Positions 1-11,288 are shown, counted from the stretch's first letter. The stretch is DNA of 64,000 bases from Gigaspora margarita (GCA_009809945.1 WTPW01000333.1:4453-68452), one strand, 5' to 3'. Notes: generated by a model not told the origin, from the sequence alone. Numbers and translations are program-made.

Positions 1-1200
1 AAATTGTTTACAATATCTTATTTCTTATAGTTAAGTTAGAATAATTCAAATACAAACTAACTTAACTGCATTTGTGTTACTAGAATAGCAAGTAAATTTT
101 AAAATAGAATTTTTACAGTAATACAATGGATTTTATGATACTTCTGATACAAACTAACTCAAATTTAACTACATAATATAGTTATCAAGTAATTTCTATA
201 ACAGTATTTTTACAGTAACTCATGATAAAATTACAATAATTAAATGCAACCTACCTCAATCTTAACCACATATTATGGCCATAGCAAATAATCCTTTAAC
301 AGAATTTTTTAGTAACTCTCAGCAAAAATTTTAATAATTTTGATACAAACTACCTCAATTTTAGCTTATATAAAAATTATATAAAAATACAATAATTCCA
401 ATGCAAATTAATTCAATCTTAATTACATACTGTGAATATAAAATAACAAGTATATACTATAACAGAATTTTACAATACTTCTAATGCAAAACAACTCAAC
501 CTTAAATGCATACTTGGTCATTGGAATGGTAAGTAAATTTTGCAATAATTTTTTTAAGTAGCTCAACAGTTGCAATTAATATAGTTCTAATACAAACTAA
601 CTCAATCTAAACTAATATAAATCTTGATAATTTCAATACAAACTGACTCAACCTTAACTGCATGCTGTAGTCACCATAATAGGATTCTGTAGATGAATTT
701 TTTAACTTATAGCAGAAATTACAAACTAATTTGACCTAATTATATATTGTGGTCTAAAGTAGCAGTAAATTTGTAACAAAATTTTTACAGTAACTTAATA
801 ATAATTTTAATGCAAACTAGCTCAACCACTGTATACTGCAGTAGTAGAAATTTTTTTATAGTAGCTGATGATAGAAATTATAATAACTCTAACACAAACC
901 AACTCAACCTTATATTACTGAAATAATCAGTAAGTTCTATAACATACCATTTTATGATAACTCATAATAAAAATCACAATTATTCTGATGCAAACTAAAC
1001 TAACCTTAATTACATAGTGTTATTACAAAATTTTTTAAGTAACTCATGATATAAATTATGATAATTTTATTATGAACTAAACCTCTGTGTTTTCTGCATT
1101 AGCAAGTAAGTTTTTAGGCAGAATTTTTGCAGCAAATCTTAATAGAAACTATGATAATTCTAATTCAAATTAACTCAATCATATACTACAGTTACCAATT
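1..1200. repeat. Decayed satellite array
   Basis: A phrase of the type CAAACTAACTCAACCTTAA recurs about 14 times, near 55, 150, 245, 345, 405, 487, 594, 640, 720, 812, 895, 990, 1073 and 1167. Between the phrases lie variants of TTTTTACAGTAACTCATGAT and AGCAAGTAAATTTT in the same order. Spacing is about 45-110 bases. The copies are too diverged for an exact unit length. No coding potential is visible. Confidence 0.75.
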
Positions 1201-1772
1201 TGTTTGGTCACTTATTTTCTAATAACCATAGTAACTTGATTCCAGAAATCACTTGAGTAACTCAATTTAAATAGTATAAACAAGAAAATACATACAATCA
1301 AACATGATACTATTAGATCAATAGTATAACAATAAATAAAAATCTTATAAAGGCTAAAATAGCAGATTGGACATTTTGTCCAATAAAGTCATCTGATCTC
1401 GCAATAATGATTACTTTGTCACTTCATTAACAAGCTCTAAAAAGAAATCAATAAAAAGGTTGGTAATCTCTGATTNCTTAAAGCTACTCNTGATTAAATT
1501 TTATATCATNGTATNGAAGTAGTTTAAAAAATTAATAATCTATTAATTAAATGATTTCATTTCTTCTTTTTTTTTAATTGCAATATTCACATAATTTTGC
1601 AATAATTTGTAAATTATTATTTGTAAGTAATTGAAGTAAATATGCGAATAACTAAATAAGAGACTAACTAAAAAATGTGAACAACTTAATACCTTTTGCA
1701 CAATTCTTGGTTGGTAAATTTTTAATTATTTTTATTCATTGAGATTTAGTCAATGAGTACAAGTACCTAAAG
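1201..1772. other. AT-rich spacer with ambiguous bases
   Basis: No gene or repeat can be supported here. Single undetermined bases (N) occur at 1476, 1490, 1510 and 1515, which suggests a low-quality or polymorphic stretch. Confidence 0.5.
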
Positions 1773-1790
1773 GCGTTGCGTAAGCAACGC
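1773..1790. repeat. Perfect 7-bp stem hairpin
   Basis: GCGTTGC (1773-1779) and GCAACGC (1784-1790) are exact complements around a 4-base loop. The hairpin is GC-rich in very AT-rich DNA and lies 44 bases before the first copy of the 158-base direct repeat. No U-run follows it. Confidence 0.6.
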
Positions 1791-1833
1791 GAGACAAGCT
1801 AGTCTACTTTAAATATTACTTTAATCGTAATAT

Positions 1834-1991
1834 TGAACCGCTTGTGAACAAAGTCACAAGGCGGACATTTATTGCGAGTCACCAGACTCCCATGTGATGG
1901 CAGATCACAGACAGAATAGTATTTGAGTAACCTGATGATCTGCATCGATCTCTTTGTTCTTTGAGTTTTCTGCTTGACCATTGTGTCCAGC
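1834..1991. repeat. 158-bp direct repeat, copy 1
   Basis: This block matches 6124-6280 in the same orientation with only a handful of substitutions and one single-base gap. It includes the dyad CTTGTGA...TCACAAG. The minus strand is open through both copies and would contain a CPPC motif, but no start or family can be argued. Together the copies bracket about 4.1 kb of tandem arrays. Confidence 0.85.
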
Positions 1992-2089
1992 CCCGTCGCA
2001 AGAACAAGCAAGTTTTTTAGCGAGAGAAGAAGAAAATTTTAGTCTTCAGAGAATTTTCAATATCGTATTACCAAACAAAAGCTGCTATA

Positions 2090-3660
2090 TCATATTGGAC
2101 AATTTCCAAAGAGAAAAATTTTTTTTTTGATCTTCACGATGATTTCTGAGACCAGAAAGGGGAAAGCAATAGCTAATGCATTGCGCAAGTGCACTATGTC
2201 GACCTTTCTGGATCTCGGTAAAGATGTATTTTGCAAGAACATCACAATGAAGATGGGAAATTCCAACTGAATGTATGAGAAGTGTGACGTAAAGAAAATT
2301 TGATTTGGAAAGAGATGAGCATAAAGCATCCATTGTGCTCAAAATCTGCAGATATGGTAATGCTGTTGGAAATAAAGCCGTTGGTGTCTGGTATCATGGA
2401 AAGAGAAAGACACAAGGCATTGTTGTTACCAAAAATCTGCTGTTATGGATAGTGCAAAAATTTCGATCTTCGCGATAGTTCTAGAACCAGAGAGGAAAAA
2501 GAGCACTATGCTGATCTCTCTGGATCTTGGAAAACTTTACTTGGGGTGAAGTAGGAAAAAGCATTAGCAGGTGTATGCTGCAAAATGTTTTGAAATATTG
2601 GTGAAATTGTAGGATATTGAACATCGAGACGTAAAGAGATTGGAGTCGAAAAGGAGGAATATGAAGCATTCATTTATGATCGAGACCTGCAGATTTGGGT
2701 AAGGCTGTTGGAATAAAGGCTGTTGGTGTTAATTGTTGTGATAAAGTTGAAAAAAAAAGGGACACAAGCATTTTTTTATTACTGGAAATCTTCAGGGATG
2801 TGTAATTTCATCTTTGTGATAATTTTCTTGGTGAAATAGAAGAAGCATTAGTATGTATGTTGCATTAACATTGCAATAATGATGGGAATTACTGACAGAA
2901 CATACAATATTGAACATTGTGACGTAAAGGAATTGAGCTTGAAAGGAGAAACATGAAGTATTCACTTAGGATCGAAATCAGCAGATATGGGTAATGCTAT
3001 GGGAGCAAAAGCCATTGGTGTCTGTTATTATAATAAATTGGAGTTAAAAAAGGAACAAGGCATTGGTTTATTACCAAATCTGCTGATATGTGTAAGGCTA
3101 TAAAAATTCGGATCTTCACGATGATTCTTGGGGACCAGAGAAAGGAAAAGCATAGCAGTGGCATTTTGCAAGAACACTAGTTGGCCTCGCTGGATCTGGA
3201 TAAATAGTCTTGCGGTGAAGTAAAAGAGGCATTTGCAGATAGATTTTGCAGAATCTGCAGATATGGACAATGCTGTTGGAGATAAGGTCATTGGTGTCTG
3301 CGATCACAATAAATTGGAGTTGGAAAGAAGAACACAAGGCATCGGTTTAGTACAAAAATCAGCTAATACATGTTAAGTAAAGCTTTGATCTTCATGGTAA
3401 TTTCTGGGACCAGAAGGAGGAAAAGCAATAGAGAATGGCATGTGCGAAAACACTTGGTTGTCCTCTCTGGATCCTGGTAGAAATTGTCTTATAAAAAAGG
3501 GAAAGCATTGGCAGATATACTTTGCAATAACGTTACAGAATGTATTGAATTTTGTAACAAAGGAATTTGAAGCTGAAAAGGATAAACATAAGGCATTCAT
3601 TTAAAATCAAATCAGCAGATATGGGTAATGTTGAAAACAAAAGCTGTGGGTGACAATTAT
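2090..3660. repeat. Diverged ~300-340 bp tandem array (family D)
   Basis: About five degenerate copies are seen. Each carries a phrase like AGCAGATATGGGTAATGCTG followed by AAGCC(A/G)TTGGTGTCTG, at about 2345, 2692, 2984, 3255 and 3615. Each also has a segment with GGATCTTGG and TTTGCAAGAACATCA. The second segment recurs elsewhere in the window in both orientations. Minus-strand open frames of 60-90 codons follow the repeat and are broken differently in each copy, so I do not call them genes. Confidence 0.75.
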
Positions 3661-4009
3661 TATATCAAAATTGGAATTGAAGTCACTGGATATTTGCTCA
3701 TTACAAGAATCTGCTGAGGTTGGTGACTGTGACTGAAATAGAGTCAGAGTACCAAGAGAGGTGAGCCAATTATTGAAATAGAAAAGGTGAACTCACGACG
3801 AAATCAAAAATTGCCCGGAAAGTTAGAACCATATTGTAGTATTGGATACAAAGATCCAAGGGTATACAATAGGGATTTAGAACTTTTGATATTATCTGGT
3901 ATAAATCGAAGAAGAAATTAATAGTCCAATGCCATACCTAGCGCAGGAAGATGAGTTGGGTAAACAGTTGGTACAAGCAGTCGACATATATGATTTGGAG
4001 TCATCTTGT

Positions 4010-5165
4010 TAGAGATTTTAACAAAGAAAAAAGACAAAAAGGCATTTGATGGTAAATCTTTTTACCGTTAGTTTGTCACGGAAAATTTGGCAGGGTAAGA
4101 GACCTGAGTTTTTTAAAAAAAAAAAGAGAGAGAGAGAGCTTATGGATGCGTATGTCCATGGTATAGGATAGGTGAGTGTGCATACCCCACAAATTAGAAT
4201 TAAAGGTAGTAGTACACGGGTATATAGGAATTGGGAGAAGGAAAACGAACGCGCATGTTCGTGTACAAGTATGAATAAAGTATGTGTCATGTGGGTGCAT
4301 AGATTGAAGTGGGTGTGTATACCTTATACTGCTTTTAGAAAATGGTATAGTATACGGATCAGGTGTTGTAAAAAAAAAAAAAAAAAAAGAAGAGGAAAGT
4401 AACCAAACGTGCATGTTTGGGTGAGGTATGAACAAGGCATATAGATGCATATGTTTATGTAAGGATATGAGTGAAGCAGTGTAAACACCCCATACTGCTT
4501 TTAATTATGGTTATGGTTAAGGAAATTCGTGTATACGGGTTAGAAGAAAAATGAACGCGCATGTTCGCATAGAGGTATAAATAGAGCACATGAACAGATA
4601 TGTCACAGGTGTGTACGGATTGGAGTAGATGGGTATACTCCATACCACTCTTAAGTAATGGTATAGTATATGAATCAGGCATTGTAAGAAAAAAAAAAAC
4701 CAAAAAAAAAAAAGGAAAATAACCGAACGCGCATGTTCGGGTGAAGGTATAAGCAAGACATATGAATATATGTTCATGTGGGGTATGAGCGAAGTAGCGT
4801 GAACATCCCGCACTGCATTGAATTATAGTTATAGTTAAGGAAATTTGTATATGTATATACAAGTGAGAAAGGAAATTAACGCGCAGGTTCGTATAGAGTA
4901 TAAATGGTATAAATAGAGCACATGACCAGATATGTCACGTGTGTGTATAGATTGTAGTGGGTGTGTGTTTAAGTAATGGCAGATCGGGGGGGAAGAGAGG
5001 TGGAACCAAACACGCATGTTTGGATAAAGGTATAAACAGGGCATATGAATATATAGGGTTATGTAGGTAGGAGTGACCCATACTGCTTGTAATTATGGTT
5101 ACAGTTAAGAAAATTCATGGTATAAGTGAGGCAGGTGTGTACATGCCACACTGCTCTCAAATTAA
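4010..5165. repeat. Tandem array with paired inverted-repeat arms
   Basis: Degenerate repeat with a ~310-330 base period made of two ~155-base halves. Each half carries a dyad of 6-base arms around a 6-base spacer, at 4245-4262, 4403-4420, 4551-4568, 4723-4740, ~4876-4893 and 5006-5023. The arms come in two classes: CCRAAC/GTTYGG and AYGAAC/GTTCRT. Shared phrases include GGTATAAATAGAGCACATGA and GGGTGTGT. A MITE interrupts the array, which resumes at 5440. Minus-strand open frames here mirror the repeat and are not called. Confidence 0.8.
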
Positions 5166-5177
5166 ATTCTGAGGTAA

Positions 5178-5436
5178 GGCGAGACCAACTGGATTCGGTG
5201 TTTTACATTACCCCCCCCTCCTCAGAGTCACCCCCTCTCCCTCATAGTAAAAAAAATTTAGATAAATATATATAGGGCTTCGGGATATTTCGGAAAATTT
5301 TTACAGTCACGGAACAATTCGGAAAAAAAAATTTTCGAAAAAAAATTTTTTTAAAATTTTACTATGTGAACCACCCTCTCCCCCCCTCCTCTGGAGGGGA
5401 GGGTAATGTAAAACACCGAATCCAGTTGGTCTCGCC
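5178..5436. mobile_element. Harbinger-like MITE 1, TAA target duplication
   Basis: A 259-bp element with near-perfect terminal inverted repeats of about 37 bases beginning GGCGAGACCAACTGGATTCG. It is flanked by TAA at 5175-5177 and 5437-5439. The interior is AT-rich with C-rich runs and has no coding capacity. A 3-base TWA duplication is typical of PIF/Harbinger elements. It sits inside the tandem array: the right flank TAATGGTATA matches uninterrupted copies such as that near 4655, which supports a clean insertion. It is related to the element at 14434-14729. Confidence 0.88.
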
Positions 5437-5439
5437 TAA

Positions 5440-5900
5440 TGGTATATGATATGCAGTTCGGGCATTGTGAGAAGGAAAATGAACATGCAGGTTCATGTAG
5501 AGGTATGGATATGAGTACATATGTTACATGCGTGTATGCCCCACGCCGCTCTTATGTAATGGTATAGTATATGAAACAGGAAAAAAAAAGGAGTAAGAGG
5601 ATGAAAATGCAGGTTCATATAGAGGTAAGTGAGACGGGCATGAACAATCCACACTGCCTTTAAATTACGGTTAGGGAAATTGCACATAGAACCACATAAA
5701 CATGTTGTTCATATATGTGCATAGATTGAGGCAGGTGTGTGTACTCATACTGCTCTCGAGTTAAATTCGGTTTAGAAGATCCAGAAGAGCTAAAGAGGTT
5801 TTTGCAGAATGTCATGTGATGTGTGGAGTAGGGATGATTATGTCTCTATGAGTAGTTGTGGATATGCGGGCATGTACGGTAAGTAGGTGTGTACACCCCA
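5440..5900. repeat. Continuation of tandem array beyond MITE
   Basis: The same degenerate units as at 4010-5165 resume immediately after the insertion. There is a perfect dyad ATGAAC / GTTCAT at 5479-5496 and a half-decayed one near 5601-5618. The rest up to about 6000 is weakly similar sequence with no gene. Confidence 0.7.
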
Positions 5901-6010
5901 TGCTGTGTGTGAGTAAAAAACAAAAGGCAAAGAGAAAGGAGAAAAAGAGTAGTAGTATACAGGTATGGGTATGTTTTTATATCTAAGATGGAACGATCCT
6001 CGTCAACAAT

Positions 6011-6122
6011 CCCATACTGTATTATGTCGTTTCATAAGAGGACGTGACTGTAGATATGAAGGTTGGTCACGACTGTTGTGTGCGAGGAAGGGGCACACGA
6101 CGAGACAAGACGAGCAATAATA
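6011..6122. repeat. Direct repeat pair, copy 1
   Basis: CCCATACTGTATTATGTCGT at 6011 continues through GGACGTGACTGTAGATATGA and then GGGGCACACGACGAGACAAG up to the 158-base repeat. The same series without a ~25-base insertion recurs at 6440-6529. It may be a terminal part of the composite repeat. Confidence 0.75.
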
Positions 6123-6123
6123 A

Positions 6124-6280
6124 TGAACCGCTTGTGAACGAAGTCACAAGGTGGACATTTATTGCGAGTCACCGGACTCCCATGTGATGGCAGATCACAG
6201 ACAGAATAGAATTTGAGTAACCTGATGATCTGCATTGATCTCTTTGTTCTTTGAGTTTTCTGCTTGACATTGTGTCCAGC
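6124..6280. repeat. 158-bp direct repeat, copy 2
   Basis: Second copy of 1834-1991, same strand, about 95 percent identical by eye. The two copies flank the tandem arrays like long direct repeats, but no TG...CA termini or target duplication could be fixed. Confidence 0.85.
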
Positions 6281-6439
6281 TATCCCTCCCACCATGCCCA
6301 AAAAAGAAAGGGGCGATGAATTATGGCAGAGTCATTGGACTTCCCGCAAAATCAAAAAAGAAACAAGCAAAGAGATCGAAGGACTATGCTCGAAAAGATC
6401 TGCTCACGTGACATCCTGCGACTTGTTCTGCAGCCCTAT

Positions 6440-6529
6440 CCCATACTATATTACGTCATTTCATAAGAGGACGTGACTGTAGGTATGAGAGGAAAGGGCA
6501 CACGACGAGACGAGACGAGCAATAATAAC
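6440..6529. repeat. Direct repeat pair, copy 2
   Basis: Repeats the 6011-6122 block, beginning CCCATACTATATTACGTCAT and ending with GACGAGCAATAATAA. It directly precedes the large palindrome. Confidence 0.75.
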
Positions 6530-6555
6530 TTGTGATCCACTGATCAGAATTCGAC

Positions 6556-6610
6556 GATTTTGGTACCAATCGATTCGTCTCAGTGAGACGAATCGATTGG
6601 TACCAAAATC
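6556..6610. repeat. Perfect 27-bp-arm palindrome
   Basis: Left arm 6556-6582 and right arm 6584-6610 are exact reverse complements around one base. The core is GGTACCAATCGATTC, then TCTCA, mirrored. An imperfect outer stem continues for about 25 bases on each side. The core matches four palindromes at 34.25-34.83 kb. The right flank (6668-6690, CCATAATACCC then CTACCTTA) resembles the terminal repeat of the 34-kb element, so this is probably a truncated relative. Confidence 0.9.
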
Positions 6611-6699
6611 ACATGATTCTGTTCAGTAGATCGTAAGATATTAGCAGTGCGCCATAATTGATAGTGCGCCATAATACCCATATCTACCTTATATATTAA

Positions 6700-8386
6700 T
6701 AAAATTTTTTTATTAAGTAAATTAAATAAGATTATTATGTGAAATTTGTTCAGTATAATAAATTACATATAATTTCAAAATTTTAAAACTTTTAAACAAT
6801 TTTAAACTAAATATTATTATTATTAAATATAAAGTTAAATTATTAAATTTAAAATTAACAAATTTCTAAATACAGTAAATTATTATTATATTTAGTAATT
6901 TTATGAATATTTTTTAAAATTTTAAAATTTTTAGAATATATATAATTTTTTATGCTGTACAAATTTTGCTTAGTAATTAAGTTTAGTTTACTTAATAAAA
7001 AATTAAGTTTTATATATACTAAAAATTAAAATTTATATTTATATTAAAACTACAGTAAATCGTACAAAATGAAAAAATCTAAAAATTTTTAAACTTAATT
7101 AATTCAAAATGTACTGCACAGAATTTTACAACCTTTTTTTTTATTTGAAAGCTTTAGATTTAAGTAATTTTTAGTACAATTTTTAGCATTATATCTTGTT
7201 TATTTAGCTTATAATAAATTTTTAAAAAGTGTTTATGATAATATGGTAGGCCACTATAAAAAAATGAAAGAATTACAAGAAATATATTTGATCTCTTTTT
7301 TTTATCGAACTAAATTATCAGTTTGTATATATTGTCTTACCACTATGTAAACTTAACTGAATAAATTTTGTGAATGAAATATTTGAAAACAAGAAAGAAT
7401 ACAATGTATTCCTTTTTTTATGCTAATATAATTATCATTATTATCATAATCATTGAACTAACTATCATCTTACAATGACTATAGCTAGTCAAATATATAC
7501 TGTTTTTAATCTAATGTTGTACAGCTTCTATAAGTTCTTTCCAAAAGGGTTTGTAAATGAATGCCCTCTGAACTATTCGCATTAATTTATCAAATCACAT
7601 ATCTTCACTAAATTAGAATTCTAATTTTGAGTCATTGTATTTTTTTGAAAGCTTTTTATGTTTTAATAAATGGTCATGTAAACTAAATAGACACAGGTTT
7701 CTTTGTAATAATTGCACCTTTTCAAAGTGTTGTTCACTACATTTATCAGTTTCAGGTATTTTGCAAAGCTTAAGTGGATTCTTTTAACTGAATCCTCACG
7801 ACCTTCATGAACACAAAATATTGCTTTGAATATATATATATATATGTATTTACTTTTGGATATTATTATTAATTATAATAAGTATATGCTATAGAATTGA
7901 ATTGTAACTTTAGAATACGATTACGTCAAATATATTAAACCAATTTTTAACAAATTAAAATCAAACAATTATAAAATATTTCCATCCATAGTGTGTACTC
8001 AAATAAATTAACTTTGACATTTGATGAGCCTAAATACTAGCGTAAAACTAAACATAACTATTGTATAATATTGTTTTTAAATTATTCTCGCTCGGGTTCC
8101 AATTTCATTTTCAATTATATCAATTTCATAATTTAAATAACATGAGAATACAACATGTAGAAACTATAGGAATAGTGCCACCAACAGTTACTGAGTATGG
8201 TTTTTAACACCTTACCTTTTTCTATTCTATTCACTTCTAATCTATTTCCAAATTCCACTTCTTAGAACAATGTAGGGTTTGCATAGCTGTTTCACTTCTT
8301 CAAACAGTTACAGATGTTTCATTCAAATACTTAGAATAGTATGAGGTGTACACAGCTGCCAAATTTCAAAATTCATCATGTGATTT
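6700..8386. other. AT-rich intergenic stretch
   Basis: Very AT-rich sequence with short homopolymers and a TA run near 7832-7843. I see no open frame of note, no splice-supported exon and no repeat that can be delimited. Confidence 0.5.
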
Positions 8387-9227
8387 TAGCATGTCCAGGA
8401 TTATGTGATGCAATAGGGCAAATTATGCATGCGGTCGAGGTCAAATTTTGTGATGAGTGCAAAATAAATTTAAAATTATGCAATTAATTATGTGATATTA
8501 AAACTTCTCCAAAATATTTATTTATTTATTAAAATTCAAAAAATTTAACATTCTAAGTGAATTTTCTGGTAATGCATGTCTATTATCTGCTAAAATGCAG
8601 TTATATACCAAAAGGCTACATTTTATATCTACTCCTGAAACTGGCAACCAAATATACACTAATTCAATTTTGCTAAGATTTGGTAATAAAGCCATCTTTT
8701 CATGCCAATACTTGTCTAAATCAAAATATTTACTAAATGTTTCCAATGCCAAATGACTATCAATATCAGATTTTTTTTTTGTGAGCAACTGTGGTTTGAC
8801 AAACTGAAAAAATGTTTCCCTCCATTTGCATAAAAATCAGTTTTATATGAAGGGTTCTTAACAAAATGTTCTGCAGTCATGTCTATATAACCTTTTTTCT
8901 TTTTTTTTTTAATCAAAGCTACTGGTTTTGTTATTAATAAATATGAACAGTAACAAATGGTAAAAGCTTTTTTTTATATAACAATGTCCCATCAAAAAAT
9001 TTTCAAATTTATAAAAATGCCTATTGAAAAAAATTTTCAAAATCAATTTTCTAAAGAGAGACTAGTTGCAATTTTATAGTTGTTATATGTATCATCATAA
9101 ATCTACCAATCATATTTAAGCGATGTAATCTGAGTGCATTTTTTGTTAAATTACATGAAGCATATGCAATGCGAAAAATTGGTAAATTATGCACATATTA
9201 TGCTTTCTCATAATCCTGAACACCCTA
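8387..9227. mobile_element. hAT-type element relic with terminal inverted repeats
   Basis: The left end TAGCATGTCCAGGATTATG and the inverted right end (TAGGGTGTTCAGGATTATG read from the other strand) match over about 19 bases and bound 841 bases. The interior encodes a broken hAT transposase tail on the minus strand. Related ends lie at 11007 and 45433. The flanking 8-mers do not match, so the target duplication has decayed or the ends are off by a few bases. Confidence 0.7.
8522..8916 (-). pseudogene. hAT transposase C-terminal remnant
   Basis: The minus strand encodes about 85 residues ending LLVYNCILADNRHALPENSL and then a NFNK-like tail at 8522. This is the pattern of the hAT C-terminal dimerisation region, in which a conserved SFSxYN...LxDxRxxL...ENL series precedes a short LYFN-type end. 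The conserved Arg-Ser-Phe is replaced here (SLLVYN). The preceding piece, with the KTDFYANGGKHFF stretch, is in another frame; the shift falls at a run of nine T at 8771-8779. The DDE catalytic part is absent, so it is not functional. Confidence 0.6.
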
Positions 9228-9229
9228 TT

Positions 9230-10130
9230 CTAGATTATTAATCTGTTTTCTTTAATTCTTTTTGAAATTATATCATTTATATCAGATAATTGAATAAGGT
9301 GGTCTAGATTTTTTCTATATTTTTGTGCAATTAGATTATATAGATGCTTATTATATATTGAACCATCGATACAAAGGATTCCTATTTTTATTAGATCACT
9401 AAAAATATAAATTTTATTAATATAAACATTATCTCTATATTATTCCTCTAATTATAATTTAAACACTCACGAAGAATCTGCTTGTTCATAAATAGGAAAT
9501 ATGGTTTTACGACCAGTTTTCCCATTAGACAGTTTCACATATCCTTTTATGATAATGATAATAATAATGGCAATAAGAGTTATTATATAATAAAACAATA
9601 AATATAAATACAATGGCCTACATACACCACCAAATAATAGTGCATCCAAATAAGTTTCATTTGACCAACTTGATGATATAACTAATGGAGTTGGTGGAGT
9701 TGGTGACAGAAGTAATAGTGGTGCTGATGGTAGAGACAATGATGACATTAACAGTAAAGGCAATGATGATGGGACGATCTTGATGCTTGTGGTAATAATG
9801 ATGACCTTAAAGATTGCTCAGATAATGAATTTGGTCTCCTTTTGCTCAATCAGTCTGACTCTAAAGGAGGTTGTCTGGATAATAAATTTAATTTCCCTTT
9901 CTCTTTGCTTTGTTGTTGTGGTTTCAATTTCATTTCATATGGTTTAATTTTCATTTTTTTTATTGGTTTTGTTTTGAATTTTTTCAATTAGTTTCTTCAT
10001 GCCATCATATGATTTAAAGTGTGACTTAATATATCTTAAGTTTGAATTCCATGTAACAAGTGGTTTTTCAACATGAATTTTTTCTTTGGAAAGGAATTTA
10101 TGAAATTGTCTGTAATTCCAATTTCTATAT
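9230..10130 (-). pseudogene. Broken multi-exon membrane-protein gene, unknown family
   Basis: I do not recognise the family. Minus-strand coding-like pieces follow in order. One at about 10110-9950 contains KPLVTWNSNLRYIKSHFKSY and then a lysine-rich region. One at about 9940-9790 has a Q-, K- and S-rich segment and an in-frame TGA. The exon ending at 9471 has a serine/proline-rich run, then a strongly hydrophobic stretch (LYLYLLFYYIITLIAIIIII) that reads as one membrane segment, then KTIFPIYEQADSS. A good donor (GTGAGT, 9470-9465) and an acceptor ending at 9399 join it in phase to a last exon 9398-9230 of 55 residues. At least two frameshifts and one stop are needed upstream. The stop lies 3 bases from the hAT end. 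Confidence 0.5.
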
Positions 10131-10199
10131 CATACTCATTGAAGTATTCTATTCCCTAAAAAATAGAACTCAAAATGATCGTATGCTGCCTAATAATAT

Positions 10200-10690
10200 G
10201 ATTTGGCGTATAATCAATCAATCTTGTTAATAATGATAAAAAACGTGATGCGCAGAGTTAATAGGTTGTACAATTCATATGAACTCCACCAGCACAAACA
10301 TAGCAATGGATAACACCCAGTGAAATGATCATGATTAAATGTTATGGTTAATGGTTTAGACTGAAAAAGTCACCGAACAGGCTCACAATGTGCAAGATTA
10401 ACGAATTATAAAAATTCTAATGCACAAAGCTAATAGTTGCACACACCATAATAGCCCCCACCGTAGCTAGGTGAGACCATATGCAAGTTCAGTAACGATC
10501 ATGATTAAATGTTGTGGTTAATGGTTTTAAGTAAAACGTAAAGGCTCCCAATGGGCAAGGTAAATGAAATAAAAAAAATTCGCAATGCTCAAAGTTAATG
10601 AATTGTACAAATCTCATGAGCCTTTGAGTTTAAAAAACATATTTGGGCTCATACACAAGATTAATAGATTACAACCAATGTCTTGTCAAC
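10200..10690. repeat. ~170-bp tandem duplication
   Basis: GATCATGATTAAATGTT followed by GGTTAATGGTTT occurs at 10327 and 10497. A second phrase, AATG(T/G)GCAAG..TTAACGAA.., follows each. Fragments of a third copy flank them (10245, 10590). No coding content is visible. Confidence 0.65.
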
Positions 10691-11006
10691 AGGTGATTTT
10701 CGTCATAGTTCATATTTCCTCGTTTACTAACAAAACTCACTTCTAACTCTGTTTTCGTCATGTTCGTGCATTTGGTGGTATCGAACACGCCAGGATTTAT
10801 AGCATTCTAATTTTCACCCAGCTTTTCTATTGGTCAGGAAATTGATATAGGATAACAAGGGTTTAGAAATGCGCAGCTCAAATAATCATAAATAACTCAT
10901 GGGTTAATCTAGATAAAAAAAACGAAAAGTTCGTATGTGGGGATTTATTTATGTGATCGTAAGTGACACAAATCACGTGTTAATAGTAAATATTGGGATA
11001 CAAACT

Positions 11007-11131
11007 AGGGTATCCAGGATTATGCGATGTGGTGAGGTAAATTATGCGGGCGAACTGAGGTTGATTATGTGATGGATGCGAAATAAATTTAAAATTATGC
11101 GATCGATTATGCGTTTTTTATTATTGTACGG
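11007..11131. mobile_element. Detached hAT-like terminal fragment
   Basis: TAGGGTATCCAGGATTATGC and the next ~100 bases track the left end of the 8387-9227 relic, including AAATAAATTTAAAATTATGC. The sequence is cut off by the foldback element that starts at about 11132, and no opposite end is seen. Confidence 0.6.
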
Positions 11132-11288
11132 TATATGGGAACCCCCACAGCAAAGAAGGCAGTGGGCAAAAAATTTTGATTTTGTAATTTTATAAAAATT
11201 GCATTTCTAATACTCTAATTCTTCGAGGAATTAAGGTTTTAAAATTTTTTTTGCCCACTGCCTTCTTTTGCTATGGGGGTCCCCATAT
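11132..11288. mobile_element. Foldback/MITE with ~50-bp arms
   Basis: AGCAAAGAAGGCAGTGGGCA near 11150 is mirrored by TGCCCACTGCC...GCT near 11250-11265. The outer arms TATATGGG..ACCCCCA / TGGGGGTCCCCATAT complete the inverted repeat. There is no coding capacity. The target duplication is uncertain. Confidence 0.8.

Noticed and set aside
4018..5044. Series of minus-strand open frames of 70-135 codons
   Set aside because: They follow the period of the tandem array, overlap in different frames and show His/Thr/Phe-rich repetition only.
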